This document shows, one piece after another, positions 34,577-42,626 of a stretch of 64,000 nt of DNA. The position numbers were made by a program, and so were the translations under genes. The DNA is taken from positions 248,001-312,000 of IMG/VR virus record IMGVR_UViG_3300032157_000001, one strand, 5' to 3'. Within the stretch, counting starts at the first letter, position 1. The number at the start of each line of letters is the position of its first letter. The notes beneath the pieces were generated by a model. It was not told the origin of the DNA and did no database searches. It saw only the letters and a list, made by a program, of their open reading frames with translations. This DNA is from a virus.

Positions 34577-36376
34577 ATGGCAAATTTTTTTAAAAACGCA
34601 ACGTTGCTCACCAAAATATTAATGTTGGTAGCCGTGTTCCTCGTAGGATGGGGAGTAAAATGGGCTTGGGTTGACAGTGGTCTTGTACCCAAGAAGGTTA
34701 AGAAGGCTGAGGTTGTAACCGTTAACGATCTTCCTCCATTGGAGTATGACAAGACCGCAAATGCACCTCTTTCTGACCTTCCTTCAAAAGAAGTATCAGA
34801 TCAGGTTGGTGGTGAAATTCGTGCCGGTATCATGGGCTGGATTGCACAATCATCAGTTATCTATGCAAATGGTGGTATTGTAACCACAAAAGGTTCTTTC
34901 ATGGAAGAGCAAGGTATTAAGCTGAGACTTATCAATCAGAATAACTGTACCGAGCAAGCAAATCAATTGTATGCTTTCATTGAAGATTATGCAAAAGGTA
35001 ACGTAAATTCTAACAAAGGTTATCAAATGATCGCTTGGATGGGTGACGGTGTTCCCGGCCTCGTAACTGGCGTGAATGAAAAGATAGCTAAAGACCTTGG
35101 TGAAGAATATATCATCAAAGTGTTCTACGCTGGTGGTGCTTCTTTCGGTGAAGATAAATTCTTAGGTCGTCCTTCAGCAAAGCGTGATCCTCAGAACCTT
35201 CGCGGTTCATTGGTTGCCGGAGTTGTACTTGATGGTGACTGGAATATCTTGATGAAGTATTGTTCTGACAATAGCATTCCAGTTAACAACGACCTTTCTA
35301 CTTATGACCCAACAGCCGTTAACATCCTTGGTGTTGATGACTACTTGAAAGCTTCTGAGCTTTACATTGCGGGTACTAAAGAAAAGCGTCCCGTGGTTAT
35401 TGCTGGTAAACGTACTGGCCGTGACACAACAGTTGTTGTTGATGGTGTTGTAACTTGGACTCCCGGTGACGTAACTGCGGTTACTCAAAAGGGTGGACTC
35501 GTATCTCTTGCTTCAACAAAAGACTATGGTGCTCAAATGCCGAACGCATGGCTTGCTTCCAACAAATGGTTGCAAGATAACAGTAAGAAAGTTAAGGGTT
35601 TCATCAAAGCTTCCGCTCTTGGTGGTGACCAAGTAAAGTCACACAGTCGTGCACTTACTCACGCTACAGAAATCGCTGCTGAATTGTTTGGTGGTCTTAC
35701 TGCTCAAGAATGGGAAAAGTATTTCAGAGGCTTTACAGTAACTGACGTACAAGGTAACATGGTTGAGCTTGGTGGATCGCGAGTATTCAACTTAGCAGAT
35801 AACGCAGTATACTTCGGTTTAAATGGTGGTATCAATAAGTATGAAGCAGTTTACACTGCATTCGGTGACATTGCTGTGCAAGCATATCCTGAAAGACTTC
35901 CATCATACCGTCCAGTTAGCGACATCCTTGATCTGTCTTATCTTCAAGCGGTTTATGCCGAAAGCAAAACAGATACTCGTATGACTGGTGCCAGCGAGAC
36001 TAAGTTCAAAGCTGGTGAGACTATGAGTACTCTTGTTAGTGCTAAGAACGTAACGATTGAGTTCCAGACTGGTAGTGCAATTATCTCTCCCGCATCTAAT
36101 GTGACTCTTGAGAAAATTACCAGAGACCTTGTTGTTGCAGAAGGTTTGCTTGTTGCCATCAATGGTCACACAGACAATACCGGTAATGCACAAGGTAATT
36201 TAGAATTGTCAGAAGCTCGTGCTGCTGCAGTTCGTGCTTGGTTGGTGGCTAAGAACCCCGACTTCGCAAACAAAATTACTTCAAAAGGGTTTGGTCAAGA
36301 TGTGCCAATCGCAGATAACACAACTTCTGCTGGCCGTGCAAAGAACAGACGTGTTGAGATCAAATTAGGTCGATAA
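34577..36376 (+). CDS. ABC-type substrate-binding protein fused to OmpA-like domain, 599 aa
   Basis: N-terminal membrane anchor (LLTKILMLVAVFLVGWGV), then a periplasmic NitT/TauT-like (SsuA-type) binding domain over residues 75-450 (VYANGGIVTTKGSFMEEQGI is its start; GDGVPGLVTGVNEK follows), then a C-terminal OmpA peptidoglycan-binding domain at about 485-599 (VAINGHTDNTGNAQGNLELS, SEARAAAVRAWL, GRAKNRRVEI). The fusion would tie substrate capture to the cell wall. Followed by permease, ATPase and outer-membrane genes. Substrate unknown. Confidence 0.82.
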   Translation: MANFFKNATLLTKILMLVAVFLVGWGVKWAWVDSGLVPKKVKKAEVVTVNDLPPLEYDKTANAPLSDLPSKEVSDQVGGEIRAGIMGWIAQSSVIYANGGIVTTKGSFMEEQGIKLRLINQNNCTEQANQLYAFIEDYAKGNVNSNKGYQMIAWMGDGVPGLVTGVNEKIAKDLGEEYIIKVFYAGGASFGEDKFLGRPSAKRDPQNLRGSLVAGVVLDGDWNILMKYCSDNSIPVNNDLSTYDPTAVNILGVDDYLKASELYIAGTKEKRPVVIAGKRTGRDTTVVVDGVVTWTPGDVTAVTQKGGLVSLASTKDYGAQMPNAWLASNKWLQDNSKKVKGFIKASALGGDQVKSHSRALTHATEIAAELFGGLTAQEWEKYFRGFTVTDVQGNMVELGGSRVFNLADNAVYFGLNGGINKYEAVYTAFGDIAVQAYPERLPSYRPVSDILDLSYLQAVYAESKTDTRMTGASETKFKAGETMSTLVSAKNVTIEFQTGSAIISPASNVTLEKITRDLVVAEGLLVAINGHTDNTGNAQGNLELSEARAAAVRAWLVAKNPDFANKITSKGFGQDVPIADNTTSAGRAKNRRVEIKLGR

Positions 36377-36451
36377 AGATTTGGGTTTAGTTTAGGGGTG
36401 TGGAGGATTGTTTACAGTTTCTTCGCACCCCTTTTTTATAAAATCAATTAC

Positions 36452-37240
36452 ATGAAAACATTAAAAAATTTATTTACCCCGAACAAATCAATAACGAGCA
36501 ACACATCGTTGATTCTTATTTTGATTTGGGTTGTTGGTACTATCACGTTGTGGACATTAAATGGTCATAGCTTATTTCCAGCACCTCACGAAATACTTGC
36601 TGCTTCTAAGAAGCTTGTTATCGAACAGGACTTCATATCACACCTTCTTATAAGTACCGTACTATGTATTAAAGCAATTTTTTATGCGATCATTGTATCT
36701 TTGATTGTAACTGTTATGTCTACCCTACCGGTATTCAGACCATTTACAAATATTGTCAGCAAGGCAAGATTCCTTTCAACGGTTGGTCTTACTTTTATCT
36801 TTGCAGCATTAACACCAGACACAAATTCACTAAAGGTGTCACTGTTGGTATTTGCAATTTTCATATTCATGGTCACTTCATTTTTGGGGATTGTATTTGA
36901 GATTAAGCGTGATGAATTTGATTATGCTAGAACACTTAAACTTGGCCCTTGGCAATCGATTTGGGAAGTGGTCATAAAAGGAAGAGCCGATCAATTTCTT
37001 GAAGCGATAAAGCAAAACTTTGCAATAGCGTGGATGATGCTTGCAATGGTTGAGAATCTGTGTCGTGCAGAAGGTGGTATTGGCGTAATTCTATTTCAGG
37101 AGAATAAACAATTCCATTTGGATTCTGTGTATGCAATTCAATTGATGGTGTTGTTTGTGGGTGTTGGCCTAGACTGGTCGCTAGGATTTATTCGGCAAAT
37201 TTTCTGTCCTTACTCAGTGATAACCTTAGAAAAAAAATAA
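36452..37240 (+). CDS. NitT/TauT-type ABC transporter permease, 262 aa
   Basis: Start at MKTLKNLFTPNKSI. About six membrane helices. The EAA loop contacting the ATPase is seen in DEFDYARTLKLGPWQSIWEV, followed by GRADQFLEAIKQNFAIAWMM, as in SsuC/TauC permeases; a C-terminal RAEGGIGVIL also fits. It partners with 38114-38938 (ATPase) and 34577-36376 (binding protein). Confidence 0.85.
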   Translation: MKTLKNLFTPNKSITSNTSLILILIWVVGTITLWTLNGHSLFPAPHEILAASKKLVIEQDFISHLLISTVLCIKAIFYAIIVSLIVTVMSTLPVFRPFTNIVSKARFLSTVGLTFIFAALTPDTNSLKVSLLVFAIFIFMVTSFLGIVFEIKRDEFDYARTLKLGPWQSIWEVVIKGRADQFLEAIKQNFAIAWMMLAMVENLCRAEGGIGVILFQENKQFHLDSVYAIQLMVLFVGVGLDWSLGFIRQIFCPYSVITLEKK

Positions 37241-37244
37241 TCAT

Positions 37245-37418
37245 ATGTGGACAACAATAGCATTAATCTTTTTGACAATCATTGCGTTGTTTCTTTTGGG
37301 TGTGTATCTTATTATGTTGAAGATTGGCAATTCAGTTTCCGGCGTTCCTAAGTATGCGGTCAAGGAAGTTTTCAAAATTATAAGAAGTAAACTTTTTAAA
37401 GAGAACAAAGTCGAGTAG
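37245..37418 (+). CDS. Small membrane protein, 57 aa
   Basis: MWTTIALIFLTIIALFLLGV plus YLIMLKI form one membrane helix; a basic tail follows (KEVFKIIRSKLFKENK). It lies 4 nt after the permease gene, so it may be an accessory subunit. Resembles 33335-33505 in layout. Confidence 0.65.
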   Translation: MWTTIALIFLTIIALFLLGVYLIMLKIGNSVSGVPKYAVKEVFKIIRSKLFKENKVE

Positions 37419-37424
37419 TCCGCA

Positions 37425-37565
37425 GGATGCAGAGAACACGATGAGTGCTGCACTTGACTTGGTTGAAGGGGTTAGTGGTAGTCTTAAGGAGATATATTGA
37501 AAGGGTCGTCCAGTTGGTTGGATTACGCAAGTAGAGGTGCAAGTCCTCGGTCTGCTATCACAATT
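37425..37565 (+). other. Non-coding stretch with T-loop hairpin
   Basis: Contains GAGGTGCAAGTCCTC, a 4-bp stem with a 7-nt TGCAAGT loop that resembles a tRNA T-arm or the T-loop of cobalamin-type riboswitches, preceded by a TCCA/TGGA hairpin. GCAGGAT upstream could partly pair with GGTCTGC downstream. The elements do not assemble into a full tRNA or riboswitch by eye. A 19-codon ORF (37441-37500) is also present. Confidence 0.35.
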
Positions 37566-37588
37566 TCCCCGGATTAAATGTTAGAATT

Positions 37589-37828
37589 ATGAACAAAGAG
37601 CAGAAAGAAAAATTTTTTAAATTTGAGATGGGCGCAAAAGTTAAAATATTACCCGCTCTCAACCTTGGAACATCCACAGTTCTCGACGTTGTAATGGCTC
37701 ATGGATTTGCAATGTTGGATATGAGTGGCATGACAACATTTTATCCTTCACGTAGACTTGAACGTTTGCAAGCTGCTGATGATAGGATGTATCTGGCTGA
37801 AGTTACCAACTACACCAATCCAACATAA
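37589..37828 (+). CDS. Hypothetical protein with DRMYLAEV tail, 79 aa
   Basis: Beta-rich body (FEMGAKVKILPALNLGTSTV) and C-terminal ADDRMYLAEVTNYT, matching the shared tail motif. One nt before the next gene. Within the transporter cluster; role unknown. Confidence 0.72.
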   Translation: MNKEQKEKFFKFEMGAKVKILPALNLGTSTVLDVVMAHGFAMLDMSGMTTFYPSRRLERLQAADDRMYLAEVTNYTNPT

Positions 37829-37829
37829 G

Positions 37830-38093
37830 ATGAAAAAGATTCCTGACGAACAATTACGTGCCGTTTCCCAAACTCATGGATTTAACGCACAGACTGATCT
37901 TGAACTTAGAGCCATCGCAAGCAATTCATTTTATATGGGTGCTATGGCCATGAAACACGAATTAAAACAATTGGACTCTAAGACTGTTCGTCAAAAGGCA
38001 AGAAAATATTCAAAAGAGTGTTATTACTCATCTGATCGACAAGAGATCGCTGAAAGATCATACGTTGCAGGTGCAGCATATATGTTTGTTTAA
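37830..38093 (+). CDS. Hypothetical helical protein, 87 aa
   Basis: Start at MKKIPDEQLRAVSQTHGFNA, 1 nt after the previous stop. Helical and basic; YMGAMAMKHELKQLDSKTVR in the middle. Similar basic helical proteins occur at 51000-51206. Function unknown. Confidence 0.7.
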   Translation: MKKIPDEQLRAVSQTHGFNAQTDLELRAIASNSFYMGAMAMKHELKQLDSKTVRQKARKYSKECYYSSDRQEIAERSYVAGAAYMFV

Positions 38094-38113
38094 ATAATTT
38101 AATACTAAACCCA

Positions 38114-38938
38114 ATGAAACAAGAATATCAAGTACTGGATGTAGAAATTCTCAAAGTTGAGAATGTATCTCTTCAATTTGGAGATAAACTCATCCTTCGT
38201 AATATTAACGTAACCGTTAACGACATTGTCAGAAAGAGTGCAGTAACTGGTCAGGTTGTTGGATTTCTTGGGCCATCAGGTCGTGGAAAGACTCAACTGT
38301 TCCGGATTCTTGCTGGACTAAATAAGCCAACCACTGGAACAGTGCATGTACACGGAAAACCAGTACAGGCTGGTGACGTGGGTGTCGTCGCACAGAACTA
38401 TCCCCTATTCATGCACAAAACGGTTCAGAGCAACCTTGAATTAGGGGCCAGTAAAACAAAGCTATCCCCAAAGGACAGGCTTGACAAAATTTCCATGTAT
38501 TTGGAGAAATTCAAGCTTTCTGACAAGAAGGACTTCTACCCCGCTTCCCTGTCTGGTGGGCAGCGTCAAAGGGTGGCCATTATGCAGCAATTGCTTTGCT
38601 CTGAGAGCTTCCTTTTATTGGATGAACCTTTCTCCGGTCTGGACGTGAACATGGTCGCAGAGGTCTCAGATGTGATCCTAGAGATCGCTTCTCTGGACGA
38701 GTTGAATACCGTTATTCTGGTCTCCCACGACATCCCTTCCACGGTGGCTATTTCGACCAATCTCTGGATTCTTGGGTATGAGTTTGATCAGGAGGGTAAT
38801 CAAATCCCCGGAGCCACAATCAAGCACATTGAGGACTTGATGGCACAAGGTATTGCTTGGCAATATCCTCAAATATTTGACGAGCCGGATTTCATTAATT
38901 TGGTGAGAAAAATTCGCGGAGCATTTAAAACTTTGTAG
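38114..38938 (+). CDS. ABC transporter ATP-binding protein, 274 aa
   Basis: All nucleotide-binding motifs are intact: Walker A FLGPSGRGKTQL, Q-loop QNYPLFMHKTVQ, signature LSGGQRQRVAIMQQLL, Walker B FLLLDEPFSGLD and H-loop VILVSHD. Residues 1-60 carry an insertion before Walker A relative to typical TauB/SsuB. Expected to power the 36452 permease. Codon use looks slightly more GC-rich (GGGCC, CTGTCTGGTGGGCAG) than its neighbours, hinting at a separate origin. Confidence 0.9.
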   Translation: MKQEYQVLDVEILKVENVSLQFGDKLILRNINVTVNDIVRKSAVTGQVVGFLGPSGRGKTQLFRILAGLNKPTTGTVHVHGKPVQAGDVGVVAQNYPLFMHKTVQSNLELGASKTKLSPKDRLDKISMYLEKFKLSDKKDFYPASLSGGQRQRVAIMQQLLCSESFLLLDEPFSGLDVNMVAEVSDVILEIASLDELNTVILVSHDIPSTVAISTNLWILGYEFDQEGNQIPGATIKHIEDLMAQGIAWQYPQIFDEPDFINLVRKIRGAFKTL

Positions 38939-38939
38939 T

Positions 38940-39125
38940 ATGAAAATGTGGATTTGGCTTGCAAAACATGTGCTACCTATTATTGGTGGTATGTTCATTG
39001 GATTTTCGTTGCCTTTGGGCGTAGCAATATTTTCTCGGTCAACCGATATGTTGTTCTTTCCGGTTGGTGTAATTTTATTAGGATTGTCGTATTATTACGG
39101 CTTCATCCATAAAGAAAAACAATGA
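38940..39125 (+). CDS. Small two-helix membrane protein, 61 aa
   Basis: Two membrane helices (HVLPIIGGMFIGFSLPLGVA; FFPVGVILLGLSYYYGFI). It starts 1 nt after the ATPase stop and overlaps the next gene by ATGA, so it is an integral part of the transporter operon. Confidence 0.72.
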   Translation: MKMWIWLAKHVLPIIGGMFIGFSLPLGVAIFSRSTDMLFFPVGVILLGLSYYYGFIHKEKQ

Positions 39126-39886
39126 GAAAACTTTTACTACCAGTACTGTTATTTATCTCCGTCCTTGCTTCGGCACAGGACTCCACCAATCAACAAATCG
39201 ATACCACAACTGTTGTTAGACAACAACATTTGGTAGCCAACATTAGCATGGCAACCAAAAATTATTGGAGAGGTAACGTATATGGTGATAATCTTCCAAT
39301 GATCTCTGGAACGTTTGGTTATGCTTTCAGAGGTATTGAATTTGGCGTTATCGGAACATCACCCCTTAATGGTTCCCGTACTGGCTATGGTATTTGGGCT
39401 GAGGCATATGTTTCGGTGAAACTTCCTGAGCATTTCACGGTAACGCTTGATGACTATTATTTTTTCGCACCATACGATTCAATGAATAATTATTTTGATT
39501 GGTATGAAGAGACTACCGGACATTTTCTTGAATATCGTGTGAAGTATGAGGTTGATCGATTTTCCTTGATGGGTAGTCTTGTCGTGTACAGCAACATACT
39601 TGCATATAACTCACCATATTTTGAAGGCGAGTATTACATTCTATTAAAGAAGTTGTCAGTAACAATGGGCGTTGTGTGTGGAGAGAGCGAACTTAATTTC
39701 TTTGAGAAGGGTGGTATTGCTATGGTTGGTGTTAATGGGTATCGTGATCTTGAGTTCAGCGAGAACTTCTCTATTCCATTCAAAATTTCTGTGATGACCA
39801 GCCCGAATTATAAGCATGCGTATAAGTCTCCATATCCCGGATTCACACAAAACGCATTGAATATTATTATTGGGTTTTCTCTCTAG
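39122..39886 (+). CDS. Putative outer-membrane beta-barrel protein, 254 aa
   Basis: Cleavable signal peptide MRKLLLPVLLFISVLASAQ with cleavage after A-S-A. The mature protein is made of alternating amphipathic strands rich in Tyr and Phe (NYWRGNVYGDNLPMISGTFG) and ends in NIIIGFSL, like the C-terminal strand of outer-membrane barrels. It would place the transporter cluster across both membranes. Ends with a 4-nt tail-to-tail overlap with 39883. Confidence 0.72.
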   Translation: MRKLLLPVLLFISVLASAQDSTNQQIDTTTVVRQQHLVANISMATKNYWRGNVYGDNLPMISGTFGYAFRGIEFGVIGTSPLNGSRTGYGIWAEAYVSVKLPEHFTVTLDDYYFFAPYDSMNNYFDWYEETTGHFLEYRVKYEVDRFSLMGSLVVYSNILAYNSPYFEGEYYILLKKLSVTMGVVCGESELNFFEKGGIAMVGVNGYRDLEFSENFSIPFKISVMTSPNYKHAYKSPYPGFTQNALNIIIGFSL

Positions 39887-40032
39887 CCAATCAAGTATTC
39901 TAGGAGTACAAGGTTGTAGGCATGACGATTTGCTTCTTCTGCGTCTAGCATTATCTTTCGCATTCTAACCTTATCAGGACTTGGATTATCAGTAAAGAAG
40001 ATTCCGGGACTTCTGAATATGAATTCCTTCAT
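39883..40032 (-). CDS. Small protein with AY-x-x-x-L-x-E-Y-L tail, 49 aa
   Basis: Start taken at MKEFIFRSPGIFF, 4 nt after the upstream stop; a longer frame from 40086 overlaps that gene. It ends NRHAYNLVLLEYLIG, the shared tail at the extreme C-terminus. Last gene of a twelve-gene leftward array. Confidence 0.62.
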   Translation of the reverse strand: MKEFIFRSPGIFFTDNPSPDKVRMRKIMLDAEEANRHAYNLVLLEYLIG

Positions 40033-40036
40033 TACT

Positions 40037-40309
40037 TTATCGTAGATCGATATATTTGACGTTATTTTTTTGTATTGCTGTTTCACGAATAATTCTATCT
40101 ATCATATCTTCTTGTGATTCATACTCCTGATAGACATAGTCGATCAGGATATTTTTGTACATCTCTCGTTCCTCAATACTTAACTGAACTTCTTTACACC
40201 ATAAGATAGTGTTATCTCGTTCAAGAAATTCAACACTAACAATTATGTCTTGCTCTTGTATTGAGTTTATGATGGCCAAATCATCTATGGTGAGATTTTT
40301 CTTTTTCAT
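40037..40309 (-). CDS. Small protein of the tail-motif array, 90 aa
   Basis: Begins MKKKNLTIDDLAIINSIQEQ; central SIEEREMYKNILIDYVYQEY carries a variant of the motif. Overlaps the upstream gene by 29 nt. Function unknown. Confidence 0.68.
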   Translation of the reverse strand: MKKKNLTIDDLAIINSIQEQDIIVSVEFLERDNTILWCKEVQLSIEEREMYKNILIDYVYQEYESQEDMIDRIIRETAIQKNNVKYIDLR

Positions 40310-40466
40310 GAATGTTTACAACATATTCTCTTTGCTGAAGAATGTCGAGAAATTTGTTTTCCCACTTTCTTTTTGTAATTGATGGTCGTTCAAGATCGCA
40401 GAAGGCATAAACCTCATCAATGTATCTATCTCGATCTTCTTGCTTGAGTTCTTTTATATCCCTCAC
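40281..40466 (-). CDS. Small protein of the tail-motif array, 61 aa
   Basis: The motif is near the N-terminus (EDRDRYIDEVYAFCDL), followed by a basic helical tail. ATGA overlap with the upstream gene. Function unknown. Confidence 0.65.
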   Translation of the reverse strand: MRDIKELKQEDRDRYIDEVYAFCDLERPSITKRKWENKFLDILQQREYVVNIHEKEKSHHR

Positions 40467-40657
40467 AAGTCATTTATTTCAATAAGGTAACGTCTGCGAT
40501 CTCTATATTTTTCGATGTTTGCGAGACCTTCCAGTCTTTGTTGGGATTCTATTGGATAGACACTAATTAACGCTCTCATCTCACTTTCATATCCATCAGG
40601 ACTAAGATTAAAAATATCAGCGTCTTCAAATTGATCGTCTTTATTTTTTTCTTTCAT
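40463..40657 (-). CDS. Small protein of the tail-motif array, 64 aa
   Basis: Acidic N-terminus and a C-terminus YRDRRRYLIEINDL, a clear variant of the D-R-x-x-Y-L-x-E-I tail. Overlaps 40641-40835 by 17 nt. Confidence 0.67.
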   Translation of the reverse strand: MKEKNKDDQFEDADIFNLSPDGYESEMRALISVYPIESQQRLEGLANIEKYRDRRRYLIEINDL

Positions 40658-40835
40658 TGATGAATTTCATTATTGTAAATTGAGTAACTTCTTCGAGATG
40701 GTGTTTTAGTGGTGGTGTTTTTTTGATGGCTCTAAAATATTCCTCATGACCAATAAATTCTTTGAGTTCATTGTTGTATGCATAATATTCATTGAACCCA
40801 CCTATATACTCAGCAGCATTATGATTTCTGTTCAT
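40641..40835 (-). CDS. Small protein of the tail-motif array, 64 aa
   Basis: Contains NEYYAYNNELKEFIGHEEYF near the N-terminus, close to the motif in 40819-41070 (EFYAYDEELRIYVG). The rest is helical and basic. Function unknown. Confidence 0.65.
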   Translation of the reverse strand: MNRNHNAAEYIGGFNEYYAYNNELKEFIGHEEYFRAIKKTPPLKHHLEEVTQFTIMKFINERKK

Positions 40836-41070
40836 GCTTTTTTAAATATTTTGGATATAATTCCTCCCCAACATAAATACGCAATTCCTCATCATATGCA
40901 TAGAATTCATCACGATCATAATATTTGGTTCTGTTGGGTACTGATACACCAAAATCCATATAGAACAATTGTCCTCTCGGCGCACCCAAGGGCTGAACGG
41001 AGACTAATTCACTTGCAAGAAGTAATCCGTGTCCTCTTTTAATTGTTGGTGCTTGTAGTTGTTCCATCAA
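40819..41070 (-). CDS. Small protein of the tail-motif array, 83 aa
   Basis: Body VQPLGAPRGQLFYMDFGVSV and tail RDEFYAYDEELRIYVGEELY. Overlaps both neighbours (17 and 32 nt). Function unknown. Confidence 0.67.
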   Translation of the reverse strand: MMEQLQAPTIKRGHGLLLASELVSVQPLGAPRGQLFYMDFGVSVPNRTKYYDRDEFYAYDEELRIYVGEELYPKYLKKHEQKS

Positions 41071-41296
41071 TATTTTTTATGTCAGCGAAATCACTTATTT
41101 TGTAACCGGAGTATTTTTGTATTTCCTTAAGATAGAGCATACGATCCAACTCAGCGTTCTTGGCCATAGCCATTGACTTAATGCGATTAGTTACTTCTTT
41201 GAAGCTGTTGCTAGTCTGGTCTAGTGACTCAGCAATTCCCTCAATTGCGTTTGCAAATTTTATATATGCTTTTGTCGCTGATCTAAGATGCTCCAT
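41039..41296 (-). CDS. Small coiled-coil protein of the tail-motif array, 85 aa
   Basis: Start at MEHLRSATKAYIKFANAIEG. Helical; C-terminal ELDRMLYLKEIQKYSGYKIS resembles the tails of 37589 (DRMYLAEV) and 5354 (ILYLNAVEEF...KIS). Function unknown. Confidence 0.65.
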   Translation of the reverse strand: MEHLRSATKAYIKFANAIEGIAESLDQTSNSFKEVTNRIKSMAMAKNAELDRMLYLKEIQKYSGYKISDFADIKNIDGTTTSTNN

Positions 41297-41603
41297 TACC
41301 AATATATTCTTTCAAAATAATTTCATATGCTTCCTTCTCTCTCTTCTCAACAATTAATGGAAGAAAATCTTGATAAATTTCCGTCAAAGTTCTCCATTTA
41401 AAATTACCGTTGGATGGACAGAAAGCAATTCCAACACCCTCTATATCGTGAATTAAGACTAAGTCGCTAACAACAGGAAATTCTTTTGTTAGAACCTCAT
41501 ATATTCCCCTGTCGTTATCATTAGCTCTCAATTCAACCGAAGTAAGATTTTTTTTGATTTTATTTATAAGTTCTTTAGTTAGTATTTTTTTTCTCCTTAA
41601 CAT
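41283..41603 (-). CDS. Hypothetical protein of the tail-motif array, 106 aa
   Basis: Alpha/beta body (YEVLTKEFPVVSDLVLIHDI) and C-terminus EKREKEAYEIILKEYIG. Overlaps 41575-41955 by 29 nt. Function unknown. Confidence 0.7.
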   Translation of the reverse strand: MLRRKKILTKELINKIKKNLTSVELRANDNDRGIYEVLTKEFPVVSDLVLIHDIEGVGIAFCPSNGNFKWRTLTEIYQDFLPLIVEKREKEAYEIILKEYIGNGAS

Positions 41604-41955
41604 AATTAGTCATTTCATTTTCATAAGCATTAAACTCTCCCCTCTTATTCAGTTCAGGAATTATATAATCATGAATTAATTCATACAATCCAATATGACC
41701 AAACCAATCGACGATTCTGACACTATCATAATGTTCATATTCAATTATTGATGCATACAGATTTCGAATAACACCACTGCTGAGGTACGGTATCATTTGG
41801 ATGATGTCTCGGATATTGTGGTAACCATCACCAATAGCGTCTGAACTGATGGAGAGAGCATAGTCTTTAACACGAGGGAGATAATTTTCTGTAATTCCAT
41901 CATTACTATTAATCGTATCATATGGCATGTTAATGCTGATCGCAATTCTACCCAT
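41575..41955 (-). CDS. Hypothetical protein of the tail-motif array, 126 aa
   Basis: Helical body and C-terminus NKRGEFNAYENEMTNYVKEK, a canonical copy of the shared tail. Immediately follows 41956-42306. Function unknown. Confidence 0.7.
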   Translation of the reverse strand: MGRIAISINMPYDTINSNDGITENYLPRVKDYALSISSDAIGDGYHNIRDIIQMIPYLSSGVIRNLYASIIEYEHYDSVRIVDWFGHIGLYELIHDYIIPELNKRGEFNAYENEMTNYVKEKKNTN

Positions 41956-42306
41956 TTAATTTAAAGCCCCGCCATTTCCTTTTTCTATCGATATATCGGC
42001 CCAATCCTCAATTTCTTTAATGTAGATTCTACGGTCTTTATAACGACTTCTTTTTGCAATTGATTTCTCTATTCTGATCTGCATATCTTGCCACATATGT
42101 GTAAGTTCATGACCAATTTCAACATTTTGAAAAGCATGTAGGTCTTGTGCAAGCTCAGGTGTCCACAGTGCTCTCATTCTTCTTGTTTCAGCAACAACCG
42201 GAACTGAACTCAATTCAAGTTCAATTTCAAAAATGTCGCGCTTACTAGTGGGTTTAGTAAACATGTCAATAACACTGCTCCGAATTTGATTAAAATCTAT
42301 TAACAT
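41956..42306 (-). CDS. Hypothetical protein of the tail-motif array, 116 aa
   Basis: Contains GHELTHMWQDMQIRIEKS, where H-E-L-T-H formally matches the zincin H-E-x-x-H motif in a helical context; a metalloprotease is possible but there is no other support. Tail DRRIYIKEIEDWADIS is a variant of the shared motif. Confidence 0.68.
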   Translation of the reverse strand: MLIDFNQIRSSVIDMFTKPTSKRDIFEIELELSSVPVVAETRRMRALWTPELAQDLHAFQNVEIGHELTHMWQDMQIRIEKSIAKRSRYKDRRIYIKEIEDWADISIEKGNGGALN

Positions 42307-42318
42307 ACCAATAAATAG

Positions 42319-42609
42319 TCATTTCATGTGGTTAAATCTTATTTTATGTTGAATGAATATGAGTGCCACATTACTCCTATACTCAACATATTGGTGAATA
42401 TCCACCAATTCAATATTTTTGCTTTTATAATATTTCCCTACCTGAATCCTCTTACTTGAACTTTTCAACCCGTTAACAAAATGATCGAGTATTTTGTCTG
42501 ATAGGTCTCCAAGATATAAACTCATCTCGGATTCTTTAAACCCCAATTTTTTTTCATCAATCCATTTACCTTCTTCATCATAATATTCATACACTAATGT
42601 TGTATTCAT
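42319..42609 (-). CDS. Hypothetical protein, 96 aa (paralogue of 42627)
   Basis: TTLVYEYYDEEGKWI and LVDIHQYVEYRSNVALIFIQ align with TTICYEFYDENDDLL and LIDFFVDYENRGTYYVVYFQ of the adjacent gene, so the two arose by tandem duplication. Function unknown. Confidence 0.7.
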   Translation of the reverse strand: MNTTLVYEYYDEEGKWIDEKKLGFKESEMSLYLGDLSDKILDHFVNGLKSSSKRIQVGKYYKSKNIELVDIHQYVEYRSNVALIFIQHKIRFNHMK

Positions 42610-42626
42610 ATTTCTGGTAATTTTTA

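Noticed and set aside
37441-37500. 19-codon ORF (MSAALDLVEGVSGSLKEIY)
   Set aside because: Too short to support without a promoter or leader; may be a decayed gene fragment or part of the structured element.
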